Source: Bacteriovorax sp. UBA1852
Lineage (GTDB): Bacteria; Bdellovibrionota; Bacteriovoracia; Bacteriovoracales; Bacteriovoracaceae
Direction: 5' to 3'
Assembly: GCA_002338505.1 (NCBI GenBank)
Contig: DDIK01000108.1
Coordinates: 4,077-24,765, forward strand
Length of the DNA stretch: 20,689 bases
Under the pieces are notes generated by a model that did not search any database, had not been told where the DNA came from, and was given only the letters and a program-made list of their open reading frames with translations. Position numbers and translations under genes: made by a program. This document shows, piece after piece, positions 1 through 7,780 of the stretch (position 1 is its first letter; the number at the start of each line of letters is the position of its first letter).

Positions 1-182
1 ATATATCTATCGCCTCTCCATATAGTCTCTTCATTCTTTACAGTTAAATGATTCATTCCATCCGGATCAACATAGACACTGACATCAATTCCTTTTCTGA
101 GAAGATTTTCTTTCACAGTCCTAGCAACACTTGCATCTCTGATTGAACCAAAAACAATATAATCACCTAATCTTTCACTCAA
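1..182 (-). CDS. N-terminus of a protein cut by the left edge, possibly rhomboid-like
   Basis: This is the first 60 codons of a leftward gene that continues beyond the window. It starts with TTG at 182-180, preceded by a clear GGAG ribosome site six bases upstream; no ATG fits. The visible protein reads as a small alpha/beta domain: 'DYIVFGS', a helix 'ARTVKENLLRKGI', then 'DVSVYVDPDG' and 'HLTVKNEE'. This resembles the cytoplasmic N-terminal domain that precedes the membrane part of GlpG-type rhomboid proteases, but the similarity is weak and no membrane segment or catalytic residue is in view. The function is therefore only a guess; the coding call itself is fairly secure. It diverges from the small gene at 261. 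Confidence 0.6.
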   Translation of the reverse strand, partial: MSERLGDYIVFGSIRDASVARTVKENLLRKGIDVSVYVDPDGMNHLTVKNEETIWRGDRY

Positions 183-206
183 AATTTACTCCAAAATTGA
201 CTTAAT

Positions 207-238
207 TATTACCATATTACACCGATAAAAAGGTAATA
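207..238. repeat. Inverted repeat in the divergent promoter region
   Basis: TATTACC (207-213) is repeated as GGTAATA (232-238), with 18 bases between the arms, in the 78-base gap between two divergent genes. It could be an operator or an mRNA hairpin just before the ribosome site of the gene at 261. AT-rich arms of seven bases also arise by chance. Confidence 0.25.
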
Positions 239-260
239 GTGAAGTAAACAAGAGGTCTAT

Positions 261-497
261 ATGGAACAGTGGAAAGAATATTTATTGAAGAGTATTGACT
301 CGTCAGATTACGAAAATGACTGGAATCACCTACTCACATTGCAAAAAGAACAAGCCCCATGGCTTAGTTATGAGCAACTGGAAGAGTGTGTTGTTTTCTC
401 TTTCGTAAAATTACAAGGTAACCATAAACTTGACTGGTTATATTGGGAATATAAGAAGTCTCACTCTCATCATAGTGAAGATTCAGTCGCGGCTTAG
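261..497 (+). CDS. Small hypothetical protein, 78 aa
   Basis: This short, probably cytoplasmic protein is rich in Trp, Tyr, Glu and Lys, with no signal peptide, membrane segment or cysteine pair. I do not recognise a family. It starts at ATG 261 behind an AGAGG ribosome site. The middle, 'WLSYEQLEECVVFSFVKLQG', looks like an amphipathic helical segment, and the end is His/Ser rich (HSHHSED). Its 3' end overlaps the 3' end of the convergent gene at 483-1235 by 15 bases. A good ribosome site and a plausible globular composition support a real gene, but a chance ORF cannot be fully excluded. Confidence 0.6.
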   Translation: MEQWKEYLLKSIDSSDYENDWNHLLTLQKEQAPWLSYEQLEECVVFSFVKLQGNHKLDWLYWEYKKSHSHHSEDSVAA

Positions 498-1235
498 TGG
501 AAATAAAAGCATTTTCCTGAGTGATTCAGAATCTGCTATATCAACATCTTTTAATCCAAAATCTTGATTCTCGTTATCAAGGCTATCTTTTCGGTAAGTC
601 TTAAAAAGTCGATCCCAGATACTTAGAGTATTGCCAAAGTGACTATTCATTTCATGATTCTCTTTACTGTGGTGAACAAAGTGAAAGCTTGGAGTTACAA
701 TAACCAGTCTTAAGTACTTATCAACGACTTTTGGAATGCGAATATTTGAATGATTAAAAAGAGCCAGTGAAGAAAGCATCAGTTCATAGATCAGAAATAT
801 ATCTTTTGGAATACCAAGTAAAATAACTAATCCAATTTTATAAAAATAAGAAATTAAAATTTCTCCCGGATGAAACCTTACCCCTGAGGATGTATCAAGA
901 AAATGATCTGCATGATGAACCTTGTGAAAGGCCCAAAACCAATTCCAGCGATGAGATAAGACATGCTGAATATAGATAAAGAAGTCTAGAATGATCAAAT
1001 AGAGAAAATGCATATTCTCTGGAAGTCTTAGGGTATTAAACGAATATATATCGATCTCAAAAAAGACGATGAAATAGATAACAGCTCTCACAGAAACTGA
1101 AGAGACCATGACCATTAAAAAATTAGTTAACAAATGTTTCTTTCGGTCACCAGGAATATTTCTACGGTAAGATAAAAAGAACTCCACACTATAAAGAAAT
1201 AGAATAAGAATTATGAGGAAAGTCATTTTATTCAT
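483..1235 (-). CDS. Fatty acid hydroxylase / sterol desaturase family membrane protein
   Basis: This is an integral membrane di-iron enzyme of the ERG3/FA-hydroxylase superfamily, about the usual length at 250 aa. The histidine boxes are all present: H91-x3-H95, H104-x2-H107-H108, H162 in 'NHSNI', and H185-x2-H188-H189. The C-terminal 'HFGNTLSIWDRLFKT' (about 199-213) is typical of the bacterial branch. Hydrophobic stretches lie near 4-22, 37-60, 76-92 and 133-160. Such enzymes use O2 to hydroxylate or desaturate lipid chains or sterols; the substrate cannot be read from the sequence. ATG 1235 has an AAGG ribosome site overlapping the stop codon of the upstream gene, only 5 bases away, so the two are probably co-transcribed and translationally coupled. 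Confidence 0.88.
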   Translation of the reverse strand: MNKMTFLIILILFLYSVEFFLSYRRNIPGDRKKHLLTNFLMVMVSSVSVRAVIYFIVFFEIDIYSFNTLRLPENMHFLYLIILDFFIYIQHVLSHRWNWFWAFHKVHHADHFLDTSSGVRFHPGEILISYFYKIGLVILLGIPKDIFLIYELMLSSLALFNHSNIRIPKVVDKYLRLVIVTPSFHFVHHSKENHEMNSHFGNTLSIWDRLFKTYRKDSLDNENQDFGLKDVDIADSESLRKMLLFPLSRD

Positions 1236-1240
1236 CTGAA

Positions 1241-2422
1241 CTACCTTAGCTCATCAAGTGCCCTAAATGCCTTTCTAAAATGAGGCCCCTTGATCTTACT
1301 CTTATACTTATCTTTAAACTTATTAACAGTCCAATTTGGGTTTTTTATAATAAAGTCAGTGAGCCATTGAGAAAAAATAAAGACAGATGCTAGCGGTGTA
1401 ATTCTCTTATGATCGAGACCTCGAGGAAAACCTGAGCCGTTTGGCATTTCATGATGCTGCTCGATCATTGTAAGCACATCCGCTGGAATACCCGCTTTAT
1501 GCTCTATTAGTTTCTTACTTGCAGATGGATGAAACTTAACTAGTTTTTTTTCATCTTCAGAAAGATCTAACTCTTCGCTTTCAAGCTCAAGCAGATCATC
1601 AATGCGAGCAAGTTCTGTCGAACTCCCTAATGTAAGATCATGTAGATAGGAAGCAAACACAAACTTTTCTAAAGTTTGATCTGAGCCCCAATCAAGTTTA
1701 GTAGAAATACCTGTCGAGATATTAATGAGTAATCCAATGTGCGCCATCATGTATTTGTCATTAGGATCAACGACAATACTTCTAAAGAGATCTTTGAGTT
1801 TCTTATCTTTTTGTACTCGACTAAGAGTTTTCGCAACTCTCTTCTCAATATTTTCTACTTTAAAAGGAGAATCAATCGTTGGATTGAAAATCTTAAGATC
1901 AATTTCTTCATCATCGAACTCAAGCTTCAAATCCATCGCAGGTTTGGCCCTCTTCTGTTTCTTATTCTTTACCTCTGGCTGCTCAGAGCTTTTCTTTACT
2001 TCAGGCTCCTTTTCGAGCTCTAGTCCTCTAAATTTCTTTTTCTTCTTTCGTTTTCCAAGTGCAATAAGAACAATAGCCTGAAGATCCCCAGGCTTAAATG
2101 GCTTTGCCAAGATCCCTTCGAAAGTTTCACTGAACTTCTCTTTGAAAGTATCATTAATGAAACCACTAATAACTACTTTAGGTGTATCTTTATTTTGTGC
2201 AGGGTCCCAGTCATTAATATATTTTACAATCTCTGCACCGTTTCCATCAGATAGCCCTATATCAATACAAATACAGTCATAGGTATTATTTAAGAGTAAG
2301 TCTTTTGCTTCAGAAATTGACGATGTCATATTGATCTGACCAAAGTCTTCACTCAAAGACTCTGAGATCAATTCTCTCATCATCTCATCGTCTTCAATAA
2401 TTAAAAGTGACCTTTCATTCAC
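1241..2422 (-). CDS. Response regulator with HD-GYP-like output domain
   Basis: The protein has 393 aa. Residues 1-122 form a receiver domain with acidic pocket D11/D12, phospho-acceptor D54 ('CIDIGLSDG') and K107 ('AKPF'). A charged, probably disordered linker (about 124-190, with KRKKKKK) follows. The rest (about 220-360) is an HD domain: H228, H261-D262, H298-P and 'HHEMPNGSGFPRG' at 323-335. The last motif corresponds to the H-x4-G-x-G-Y-P loop of HD-GYP cyclic-di-GMP phosphodiesterases, with Phe for Tyr, so c-di-GMP hydrolysis is plausible but not certain. The start is GTG (2422-2420), since no ATG is in frame nearby. No histidine kinase is adjacent. It is first in a two-gene unit with the fatty-acid-hydroxylase gene. 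Confidence 0.87.
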   Translation of the reverse strand: MNERSLLIIEDDEMMRELISESLSEDFGQINMTSSISEAKDLLLNNTYDCICIDIGLSDGNGAEIVKYINDWDPAQNKDTPKVVISGFINDTFKEKFSETFEGILAKPFKPGDLQAIVLIALGKRKKKKKFRGLELEKEPEVKKSSEQPEVKNKKQKRAKPAMDLKLEFDDEEIDLKIFNPTIDSPFKVENIEKRVAKTLSRVQKDKKLKDLFRSIVVDPNDKYMMAHIGLLINISTGISTKLDWGSDQTLEKFVFASYLHDLTLGSSTELARIDDLLELESEELDLSEDEKKLVKFHPSASKKLIEHKAGIPADVLTMIEQHHEMPNGSGFPRGLDHKRITPLASVFIFSQWLTDFIIKNPNWTVNKFKDKYKSKIKGPHFRKAFRALDELR

Positions 2423-2552
2423 AAGCTCTATCCTATTGTTTAAATATCTATAACATCATTATACATTCAATAATTTTTAGCAACAAATTAGACAATATTT
2501 TCAACGCTTAAAATAAGTCTTTTTTCAGCCTATTTATGGTGATATAGTTTGC

Positions 2553-2579
2553 AAAATAGGTTTATTTTTGACCTATTTT
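2553..2579. promoter_or_regulatory. Perfect inverted repeat, probable operator of the SUF operon
   Basis: AAAATAGGT (2553-2561) and ACCTATTTT (2571-2579) are exact reverse complements separated by nine bases. A further partial copy, CCTATTT, lies at 2529-2535. The right arm overlaps a good -35 candidate (TTGACC, 2568-2573). A site placed like this would let a dimeric Rrf2-family regulator block the promoter. Assignment to the regulator encoded directly downstream is inference. Confidence 0.65.
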
Positions 2580-2597
2580 AGGATATAAGGCTCTATA
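2568..2597 (+). promoter_or_regulatory. Probable sigma-70-type promoter of the SUF operon
   Basis: The -35 candidate TTGACC (2568-2573) is followed after 18 bases by TCTATA (2592-2597), part of a perfect 14-base palindrome CTCTATATATAGAG (2591-2604). The -35 is strong; the exact -10 register is uncertain because the palindrome offers several TATA-like hexamers. Confidence 0.5.
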
Positions 2598-2629
2598 TAT
2601 AGAGATCACTAAACCAAAGGACTTATAAC

Positions 2630-3079
2630 TTGTTGAAAATAAACAAGAAAGTTGAGTATGCACTGATGGCACTTAAGTTCATGGCCGAAAAGCCAGAGGG
2701 AGAACTGACGAGCGCGCGTGAAATCTGTGACAAGTTTGGAGTCCCCTTCGATACGATGGCAAAAGTTATGCAAGCACTCAACAATAGAGACATTCTTTCT
2801 TCTGTTAAGGGTATTAAGGGTGGATACACTCTTGAAAAAAGTCTCGGCCAACTTACATTTAATGAAATTGAGATAATTATTGAAGGTCGAGAAAATACTA
2901 GCATCTGCCAAAGCAGTAAAAAAGCATGTGACCTTATCTCTGTGTGTAATATAAAAGGTCCAGTCGAAAAATTAAATGATCATATAACAAAATTTCTAAG
3001 TGAACTTACACTCGATGAATTACTTAGTAATGATTCGAGTGCAAGTTCAGTAATAATGGAGAACTCAAATGAGCGATAA
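2630..3079 (+). CDS. Rrf2-family Fe-S-sensing transcriptional regulator (IscR/SufR-like)
   Basis: The protein has 149 aa, a normal Rrf2 length. The N-terminal winged helix includes 'KVEYALMALKFMAE' (7-20), the recognition region 'SAREICDKFGVPFDTMAKVMQAL' (28-50) and the wing 'SVKGIKGGYTL' (58-68). Three cysteines, C93-x6-C100-x5-C106, match the position and near spacing of the [2Fe-2S] ligands of IscR. It is therefore likely a cluster-binding regulator that tunes SUF expression to Fe-S demand, probably controlling its own promoter through the inverted repeat upstream. Translation starts at TTG 2630 (AAGGA ends eight bases upstream); TTG 2633 is an alternative. It overlaps sufB by 11 bases, so it is the first gene of the operon. 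Whether it is an activator or a repressor cannot be told. Confidence 0.9.
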   Translation: MLKINKKVEYALMALKFMAEKPEGELTSAREICDKFGVPFDTMAKVMQALNNRDILSSVKGIKGGYTLEKSLGQLTFNEIEIIIEGRENTSICQSSKKACDLISVCNIKGPVEKLNDHITKFLSELTLDELLSNDSSASSVIMENSNER

Positions 3080-4499
3080 TTTAACAGAAAGCTCTGAATA
3101 CAAGTACGGCTTCTACACAGACATTGAATTGGAAGAATTTCCAAAAGGTCTTAATGAAGACGTTATTAGACTGCTGTCTAAGAAGAAAGAAGAGCCTGAA
3201 TGGCTTTTGGAGTACAGACTCAAGGCTTATAGACTATGGCTTAAAATGCCAAAGCCAAATTGGGCAAAGCTCGAGATACCAGAGATTGACTTCAATGATC
3301 TCTATTATTACGCTGCTCCCAAGAAAAAGCCAGAGCTCTCAAGTCTCGATGAAGTAGACCCTGAATTACTTGCTACATTTGAAAAACTTGGAATCCCTCT
3401 TCAAGAACAAAAGAGAATTTCAGGCGTGGCCGTTGATGCTGTGTTTGACTCTGTTTCTGTAGCAACAACATATAAAGAAGATCTTGAAAAGGTTGGAGTC
3501 ATCTTCTGCTCTATATCAGAGGCCGTTAAAGAATACCCAGACCTTGTAAAGAAATACCTTGGAACTGTAGTTCCTCCTTCTGATAATTTCTACGCAGCTC
3601 TTAACTGTGCAGTATTTTCTGATGGGTCATTCGTCTATATTCCTAAAGGCGTCACATGCCCACTTGATCTCTCCACTTACTTTAGAATTAACGCAAAAGA
3701 GACGGGGCAATTTGAAAGAACTCTCGTCGTTGCCGATGAAGGGAGTTATGTAAATTATCTTGAAGGTTGTACAGCTCCACAAAGAGATGAAAATCAATTA
3801 CATGCTGCCATCGTAGAACTCGTCGCACTTGATAATGCTGAGATTAAATATTCTACTGTGCAAAATTGGTACGCAGGAAATAAAGAAGGAAAAGGTGGTA
3901 TCTATAACTTTGTTACAAAGAGAGGAAACTGCTTAGGAGTGAACTCTAAAATATCTTGGACTCAAGTTGAAGCCGGATCAGCCATTACTTGGAAATATCC
4001 AAGTTGTAATCTCATTGGTGATAACTCTCAAGGTGCTTTCTATTCAGTCGCTTTAACTAACAACAAGATGCAAGCTGATACTGGTACAAAGATGATTCAT
4101 ATTGGTAAGAACACCAAGTCGACAATTATCTCAAAAGGTATTTCTGCTGAAGAGTCTGAAAATAATTATAGAGGACTCGTTAAAGTCATGCCATCTGCAA
4201 AGGGTGCGAGAAATTATTCTCAATGTGACTCTATGCTTGTTGGTAGTAAATGCTCTGCAAATACATTCCCATATATCGACGTAAAGAATGACACAGCAAC
4301 AGTGGAACACGAAGCTTCAACTTCTAAAATTAGCGAGGATCAACTCTTCTATCTTCAACAAAGAGGAATGGATATGGAAAAGTGTATCTCAATGATCGTC
4401 AATGGATTTTGCAGCGATGTATTTAAAGAGCTTCCACTAGAATTCTCAGTAGAAGCAGTAAAGTTAATTGAATTAAAATTAGAAAACTCAATAGGATAA
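3069..4499 (+). CDS. sufB: Fe-S cluster assembly scaffold SufB
   Basis: SufB is the core scaffold of the SufBC2D complex in the cytoplasm, on which Fe-S clusters are built. The 476-aa length is typical. Family blocks are easy to read: 'SGVAVDAVFDSVSV', 'ALNCAVFSDGSFVYIPKGV', 'EGCTAPQRDENQLHAAIVELVAL', 'YPSCNLIGDNSQGAFYSVAL' and the closing 'MIVNGFCSDVFKELPLEF'. C386 in 'SQCDSMLVG' and E415 in 'VEHEAS' align, by distance from the C-terminus, with C405 and E434 of Escherichia coli SufB, the residues needed for sulfur transfer and cluster formation. The ATG at 3069 lies inside the end of the regulator gene (11-base overlap), suggesting translational coupling. Confidence 0.97.
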   Translation: MSDNLTESSEYKYGFYTDIELEEFPKGLNEDVIRLLSKKKEEPEWLLEYRLKAYRLWLKMPKPNWAKLEIPEIDFNDLYYYAAPKKKPELSSLDEVDPELLATFEKLGIPLQEQKRISGVAVDAVFDSVSVATTYKEDLEKVGVIFCSISEAVKEYPDLVKKYLGTVVPPSDNFYAALNCAVFSDGSFVYIPKGVTCPLDLSTYFRINAKETGQFERTLVVADEGSYVNYLEGCTAPQRDENQLHAAIVELVALDNAEIKYSTVQNWYAGNKEGKGGIYNFVTKRGNCLGVNSKISWTQVEAGSAITWKYPSCNLIGDNSQGAFYSVALTNNKMQADTGTKMIHIGKNTKSTIISKGISAEESENNYRGLVKVMPSAKGARNYSQCDSMLVGSKCSANTFPYIDVKNDTATVEHEASTSKISEDQLFYLQQRGMDMEKCISMIVNGFCSDVFKELPLEFSVEAVKLIELKLENSIG

Positions 4500-4509
4500 A
4501 GGTTTAATC

Positions 4510-5262
4510 ATGATTAAAGTTGAAAACTTACATGCACATGTAGAAAACAATGAAATTCTCAAAGGTATTAACTTTGAAGTTAAAGCCGGGGAAGTACATG
4601 CGATAATGGGACCCAACGGTTCAGGAAAGAGTACTCTCGCTAAAGTTATTGCAGGCCACCCTACTTATGAAGTTAAAAGTGGATCGATCACCTATAATAT
4701 GAATGGCAAAGACTCAGACATTCTCGAGCTTGAAGCTGATGAGAGAGCAAAGAATGGAATCTTTTTAGGTTTTCAATACCCGATTGAAATCCCAGGCGTA
4801 ACAAATTTTAATTTTCTTCACGAATCATTTAACGAAGTTTCAAAGTCACAAGGTGCCGGAGAAATCCACGAGAAAGACTTTCGTGAGTTTCTTATGCCAA
4901 AGCTTGAACTCTTAGAAATGAGAGAAGAATTTCTTAATCGTCCTGTAAATACAGGTTTCTCGGGTGGAGAGAAAAAGAAGAATGAAATTCTCCAGATGGC
5001 CGTTTTAAACCCGAGACTTGCTCTACTTGATGAAACAGATTCAGGACTAGATATTGACGCCCTTAAGATCGTTGCCAAAGGTGTTAATTCGCTAAAGAGT
5101 AAATTTAATGCAGTCGTACTCGTAACGCATTATCAGAGACTTCTTGATTACATTGAGCCTGACTTTGTTCATGTTCTTCACAATGGTCAAATCATCAAGT
5201 CTGGAGATAAATCTCTTGCTTTAGAGCTTGAGAAGAAAGGTTACGACTGGCTTATTAACTAA
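4510..5262 (+). CDS. sufC: Fe-S assembly ATPase SufC
   Basis: SufC is the ABC-type ATPase that dimerises on SufB and SufD and drives the shape change needed for cluster assembly; it is cytoplasmic and not a transporter. The 250-aa protein has Walker A GPNGSGKST (34-42), Q-loop Q89, signature SGGEKKKNE (151-159), Walker B 'LALLDETDSGLD' (170-181, with D174 and E175) and switch H207 in 'THYQRLL'. The SGGEKK signature and ETDSGLD are SufC hallmarks. It starts 10 bases after the sufB stop, with AAAGG seven bases before the ATG. Confidence 0.97.
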   Translation: MIKVENLHAHVENNEILKGINFEVKAGEVHAIMGPNGSGKSTLAKVIAGHPTYEVKSGSITYNMNGKDSDILELEADERAKNGIFLGFQYPIEIPGVTNFNFLHESFNEVSKSQGAGEIHEKDFREFLMPKLELLEMREEFLNRPVNTGFSGGEKKKNEILQMAVLNPRLALLDETDSGLDIDALKIVAKGVNSLKSKFNAVVLVTHYQRLLDYIEPDFVHVLHNGQIIKSGDKSLALELEKKGYDWLIN

Positions 5263-5280
5263 AAATAAAACGGATATATA

Positions 5281-6528
5281 ATGACAAAAGTTAATCCATT
5301 AACAGAAAAATACATCAGCTCAATGACTGCTATGGCAAATCATGAGGCGCAAAAAGTCGCACTTGAAAACTTTAAAAAGCGCGGACTTCCTCATACAAAA
5401 ATGGAAGATTGGCCTTATACAAAGCTATCAGACGTTTTGCCTGAAAATATCAGTCGCGTTACATCTGAAGCTGACTTTAAAGATATCCAGACACCTGGCA
5501 AGTACCTTATTGCTTTTTCAAACGGAAGATTTCTTGAAAGTAAGTCTAAATTGCCAGCTGGTCTAGAAATCAAAAAAAGTGAGCCTGATCATAAGCAAGC
5601 CAATGATGATGAAGCAGATATCTTTGCAATGCTCAATGGCGTCTTAAATGAAGAGACTATTTTTCTAAGTTTGGCAAAGGACACGGTTGTTGACTCACCT
5701 ATTTCCATTGTTCACTATTCTAACTTTGAAACTGAGTTTGTGACACCAAGAATTCATATTGTCGCTCAGAAGTTCTCTCAAGCAGACTTTGTCGAGATCT
5801 TTCATGGTGAAAATGAAAAGAAATATAACGTTAGTGCTGTTACAAATTTTAAAGTTGAAGATGGTGCTAAAATCTCTCATGTCAAAGTACAAATAGAAGG
5901 CAAGAGTGCTTTTCATGTCAGCAGTGTGAATGCCGATATTGAAAGAGATGCGAACTTTACTTCATTTACTTTTACGACAGGTGCTAAGAAGTCGCGTAAT
6001 GAAATGCGAGTAAGACTTAACCAGCCCGGCGGATATGCATCAGTTGATGGGTTATATGCTCTAGGTTCAGAGCAACATAGTGATAATAATTCTCTGATCG
6101 CTCATATCAAAGAGCATACTGATAGCTCACAACTCTTTAAAGGCGTTCTTGATGATGCAGCAAGAGGAGTTTTCACTGGCAAAGTTCTTGTTTGTAGAGA
6201 TGCTCAAAAAGTAAACTCAGAACAACTCAATAAGAACCTTCTTCTTACTAAGAAGTCACACGCTGACACGAGACCTCAACTAGAGGTCTACGCTGATGAT
6301 GTGAAGTGTGCCCATGGAGCAACTGTAGGTCAGATGAATGAAGAAGAGACATTCTACTTACAGTCTCGAGGTATCCAAAAGAAAAGAGCGCAAAAGCTTT
6401 TACTCCATGCATTTTGTTATGAAGTTATTGAAAAAATAGAAAATGAAGAGATAAAGAAATATCTTTCTCAAACTCTATTTGAATCTTTTGAAAAAGAGAC
6501 TTTTGCTCATCTCGATGAAAGAGAATAA
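5281..6528 (+). CDS. sufD: Fe-S assembly scaffold subunit SufD
   Basis: SufD pairs with SufB through its beta-helix core to form the cluster-building interface. The protein has 415 aa, normal for the family. The C-terminal block 'VYADDVKCAHGATVGQ' gives H345, the equivalent of E. coli SufD H360 that helps bind the nascent cluster, preceded by C343. The following 'EETFYLQSRGI' is also conserved. The N-terminal third ('KRGLPHTKMEDWPYTKL', about residues 34-50) is the usual helical domain. It starts 18 bases after sufC with a modest ACGGA ribosome site, and sufS follows after 15 bases. Confidence 0.96.
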   Translation: MTKVNPLTEKYISSMTAMANHEAQKVALENFKKRGLPHTKMEDWPYTKLSDVLPENISRVTSEADFKDIQTPGKYLIAFSNGRFLESKSKLPAGLEIKKSEPDHKQANDDEADIFAMLNGVLNEETIFLSLAKDTVVDSPISIVHYSNFETEFVTPRIHIVAQKFSQADFVEIFHGENEKKYNVSAVTNFKVEDGAKISHVKVQIEGKSAFHVSSVNADIERDANFTSFTFTTGAKKSRNEMRVRLNQPGGYASVDGLYALGSEQHSDNNSLIAHIKEHTDSSQLFKGVLDDAARGVFTGKVLVCRDAQKVNSEQLNKNLLLTKKSHADTRPQLEVYADDVKCAHGATVGQMNEEETFYLQSRGIQKKRAQKLLLHAFCYEVIEKIENEEIKKYLSQTLFESFEKETFAHLDERE

Positions 6529-6543
6529 TGAAGAAGGTAATCA

Positions 6544-7761
6544 ATGGTATTTGATATAAGAAAAATAAGAGAAGACTTTCCTGAAACTAGTAGACTAGTT
6601 CATAATGAACCTCTTGTTTACTTTGATAACGCTGCTAGTACACTTAAGTGCAAGCCGGTTATCGACTCCATCAATGAGCACTACTCACTTGAAGCTGCAA
6701 ATATTCACCGTGGCGTTCACTTTCTAAGTGAAAACGGAACAATTAAGTATGAAGCGACAAGAGAGAGCCTAAGATCACTCATCAACGCTAAACAGGAGCA
6801 TGAAGTAATCTTCACCAAAGGGACGACAGAGTCTCTAAACCTCGTAGCAAAGTGTTACGCAGAAACTTTCCTTAAAAAAGATGATGAAATTCTCATCTCA
6901 ACAATGGAGCACCACTCAAATATCGTTCCATGGCAAATGGCCGCAGAAAAAGTGGGAGCAAAGATTAGAGAGATCCCCGTGAATGACGAGGGGGATATAA
7001 TCATGGAGGAGTATAAAAAGCTCCTAAATGATAGAACAAAACTTGTAAGTACATGTCACATTTCAAATAGTCTCGGGACAATCAATCCTATAAAGGAAAT
7101 GATCTCCTTGGCCCACGAATATGGCGCTATTTTTGTTGTTGATGCTGCACAGTCTATTGCCCATGAAAAGATTGATGTTATCGATTTAGATGCGGACTTT
7201 TTAGCATTTTCATCTCATAAGATGTTTGGCCCAACGGGTATTGGTGTACTCTACGGAAAAGAAGATCTTCTCAATAAGATGCCTCCTTATCAAGGTGGTG
7301 GAGATATGATCGATGTCGTGACAATAGAAAAGACAACCTACAACACTCTTCCTCATAAATTTGAAGCAGGAACACCTCATATAGCTGGTGGGATTGCTCT
7401 TAAAGAAGCAGTTGATTATATTAATCAGCTTGGCTTTGAAGAGGTTGCTAAGCATGAAAAGATGCTTCTCGATTTTGCAACAGAAGAAATTTCTAAAATT
7501 GACGGAATTAGACTCATTGGTACAGCTAAGAACAAAGCATCTGTATTATCATTTGTCATGGAAGGTGCCCATCCTCATGACCTGGGAACACTTCTTGATC
7601 GCCAAGGCGTGGCCATAAGAACAGGTCATCACTGCACTCAACCACTCATGAAGAGAATGGGAGTGAATGCTACCGCAAGAGCATCTTTTAGTATCTACAA
7701 TACAATTGAAGAAATCGAGTTCTTCATAAAAGCACTTAAGAAAACAAAAGAATTTCTATAA
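6544..7761 (+). CDS. sufS: Cysteine desulfurase SufS
   Basis: SufS is a PLP enzyme of the type II cysteine desulfurase group. It converts L-cysteine to alanine and a protein-bound persulfide that feeds SufBCD. The 405 aa include the PLP lysine K226 in 'SSHKMFGPTG', the PLP-stacking His in 'EHHSN' (122-126), D200 in 'VVDAAQS', and the catalytic cysteine C364 in 'RTGHHCTQP'. K226 and C364 fall at the same residue numbers as in E. coli SufS. The ribosome site GAAGG is six bases before the ATG. Type II enzymes usually need a sulfur-accepting partner (SufE or SufU); none is encoded in this operon. Confidence 0.96.
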   Translation: MVFDIRKIREDFPETSRLVHNEPLVYFDNAASTLKCKPVIDSINEHYSLEAANIHRGVHFLSENGTIKYEATRESLRSLINAKQEHEVIFTKGTTESLNLVAKCYAETFLKKDDEILISTMEHHSNIVPWQMAAEKVGAKIREIPVNDEGDIIMEEYKKLLNDRTKLVSTCHISNSLGTINPIKEMISLAHEYGAIFVVDAAQSIAHEKIDVIDLDADFLAFSSHKMFGPTGIGVLYGKEDLLNKMPPYQGGGDMIDVVTIEKTTYNTLPHKFEAGTPHIAGGIALKEAVDYINQLGFEEVAKHEKMLLDFATEEISKIDGIRLIGTAKNKASVLSFVMEGAHPHDLGTLLDRQGVAIRTGHHCTQPLMKRMGVNATARASFSIYNTIEEIEFFIKALKKTKEFL

Positions 7762-7780
7762 TAATTTAAGAGAGAAAACC

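Noticed and set aside
1725..2081. Open frames on the plus strand opposite the response regulator gene
   Set aside because: They are antisense shadows of the Lys/Glu-rich linker (giving Phe/Ser-rich products); the minus-strand protein is clearly a real two-domain regulator.
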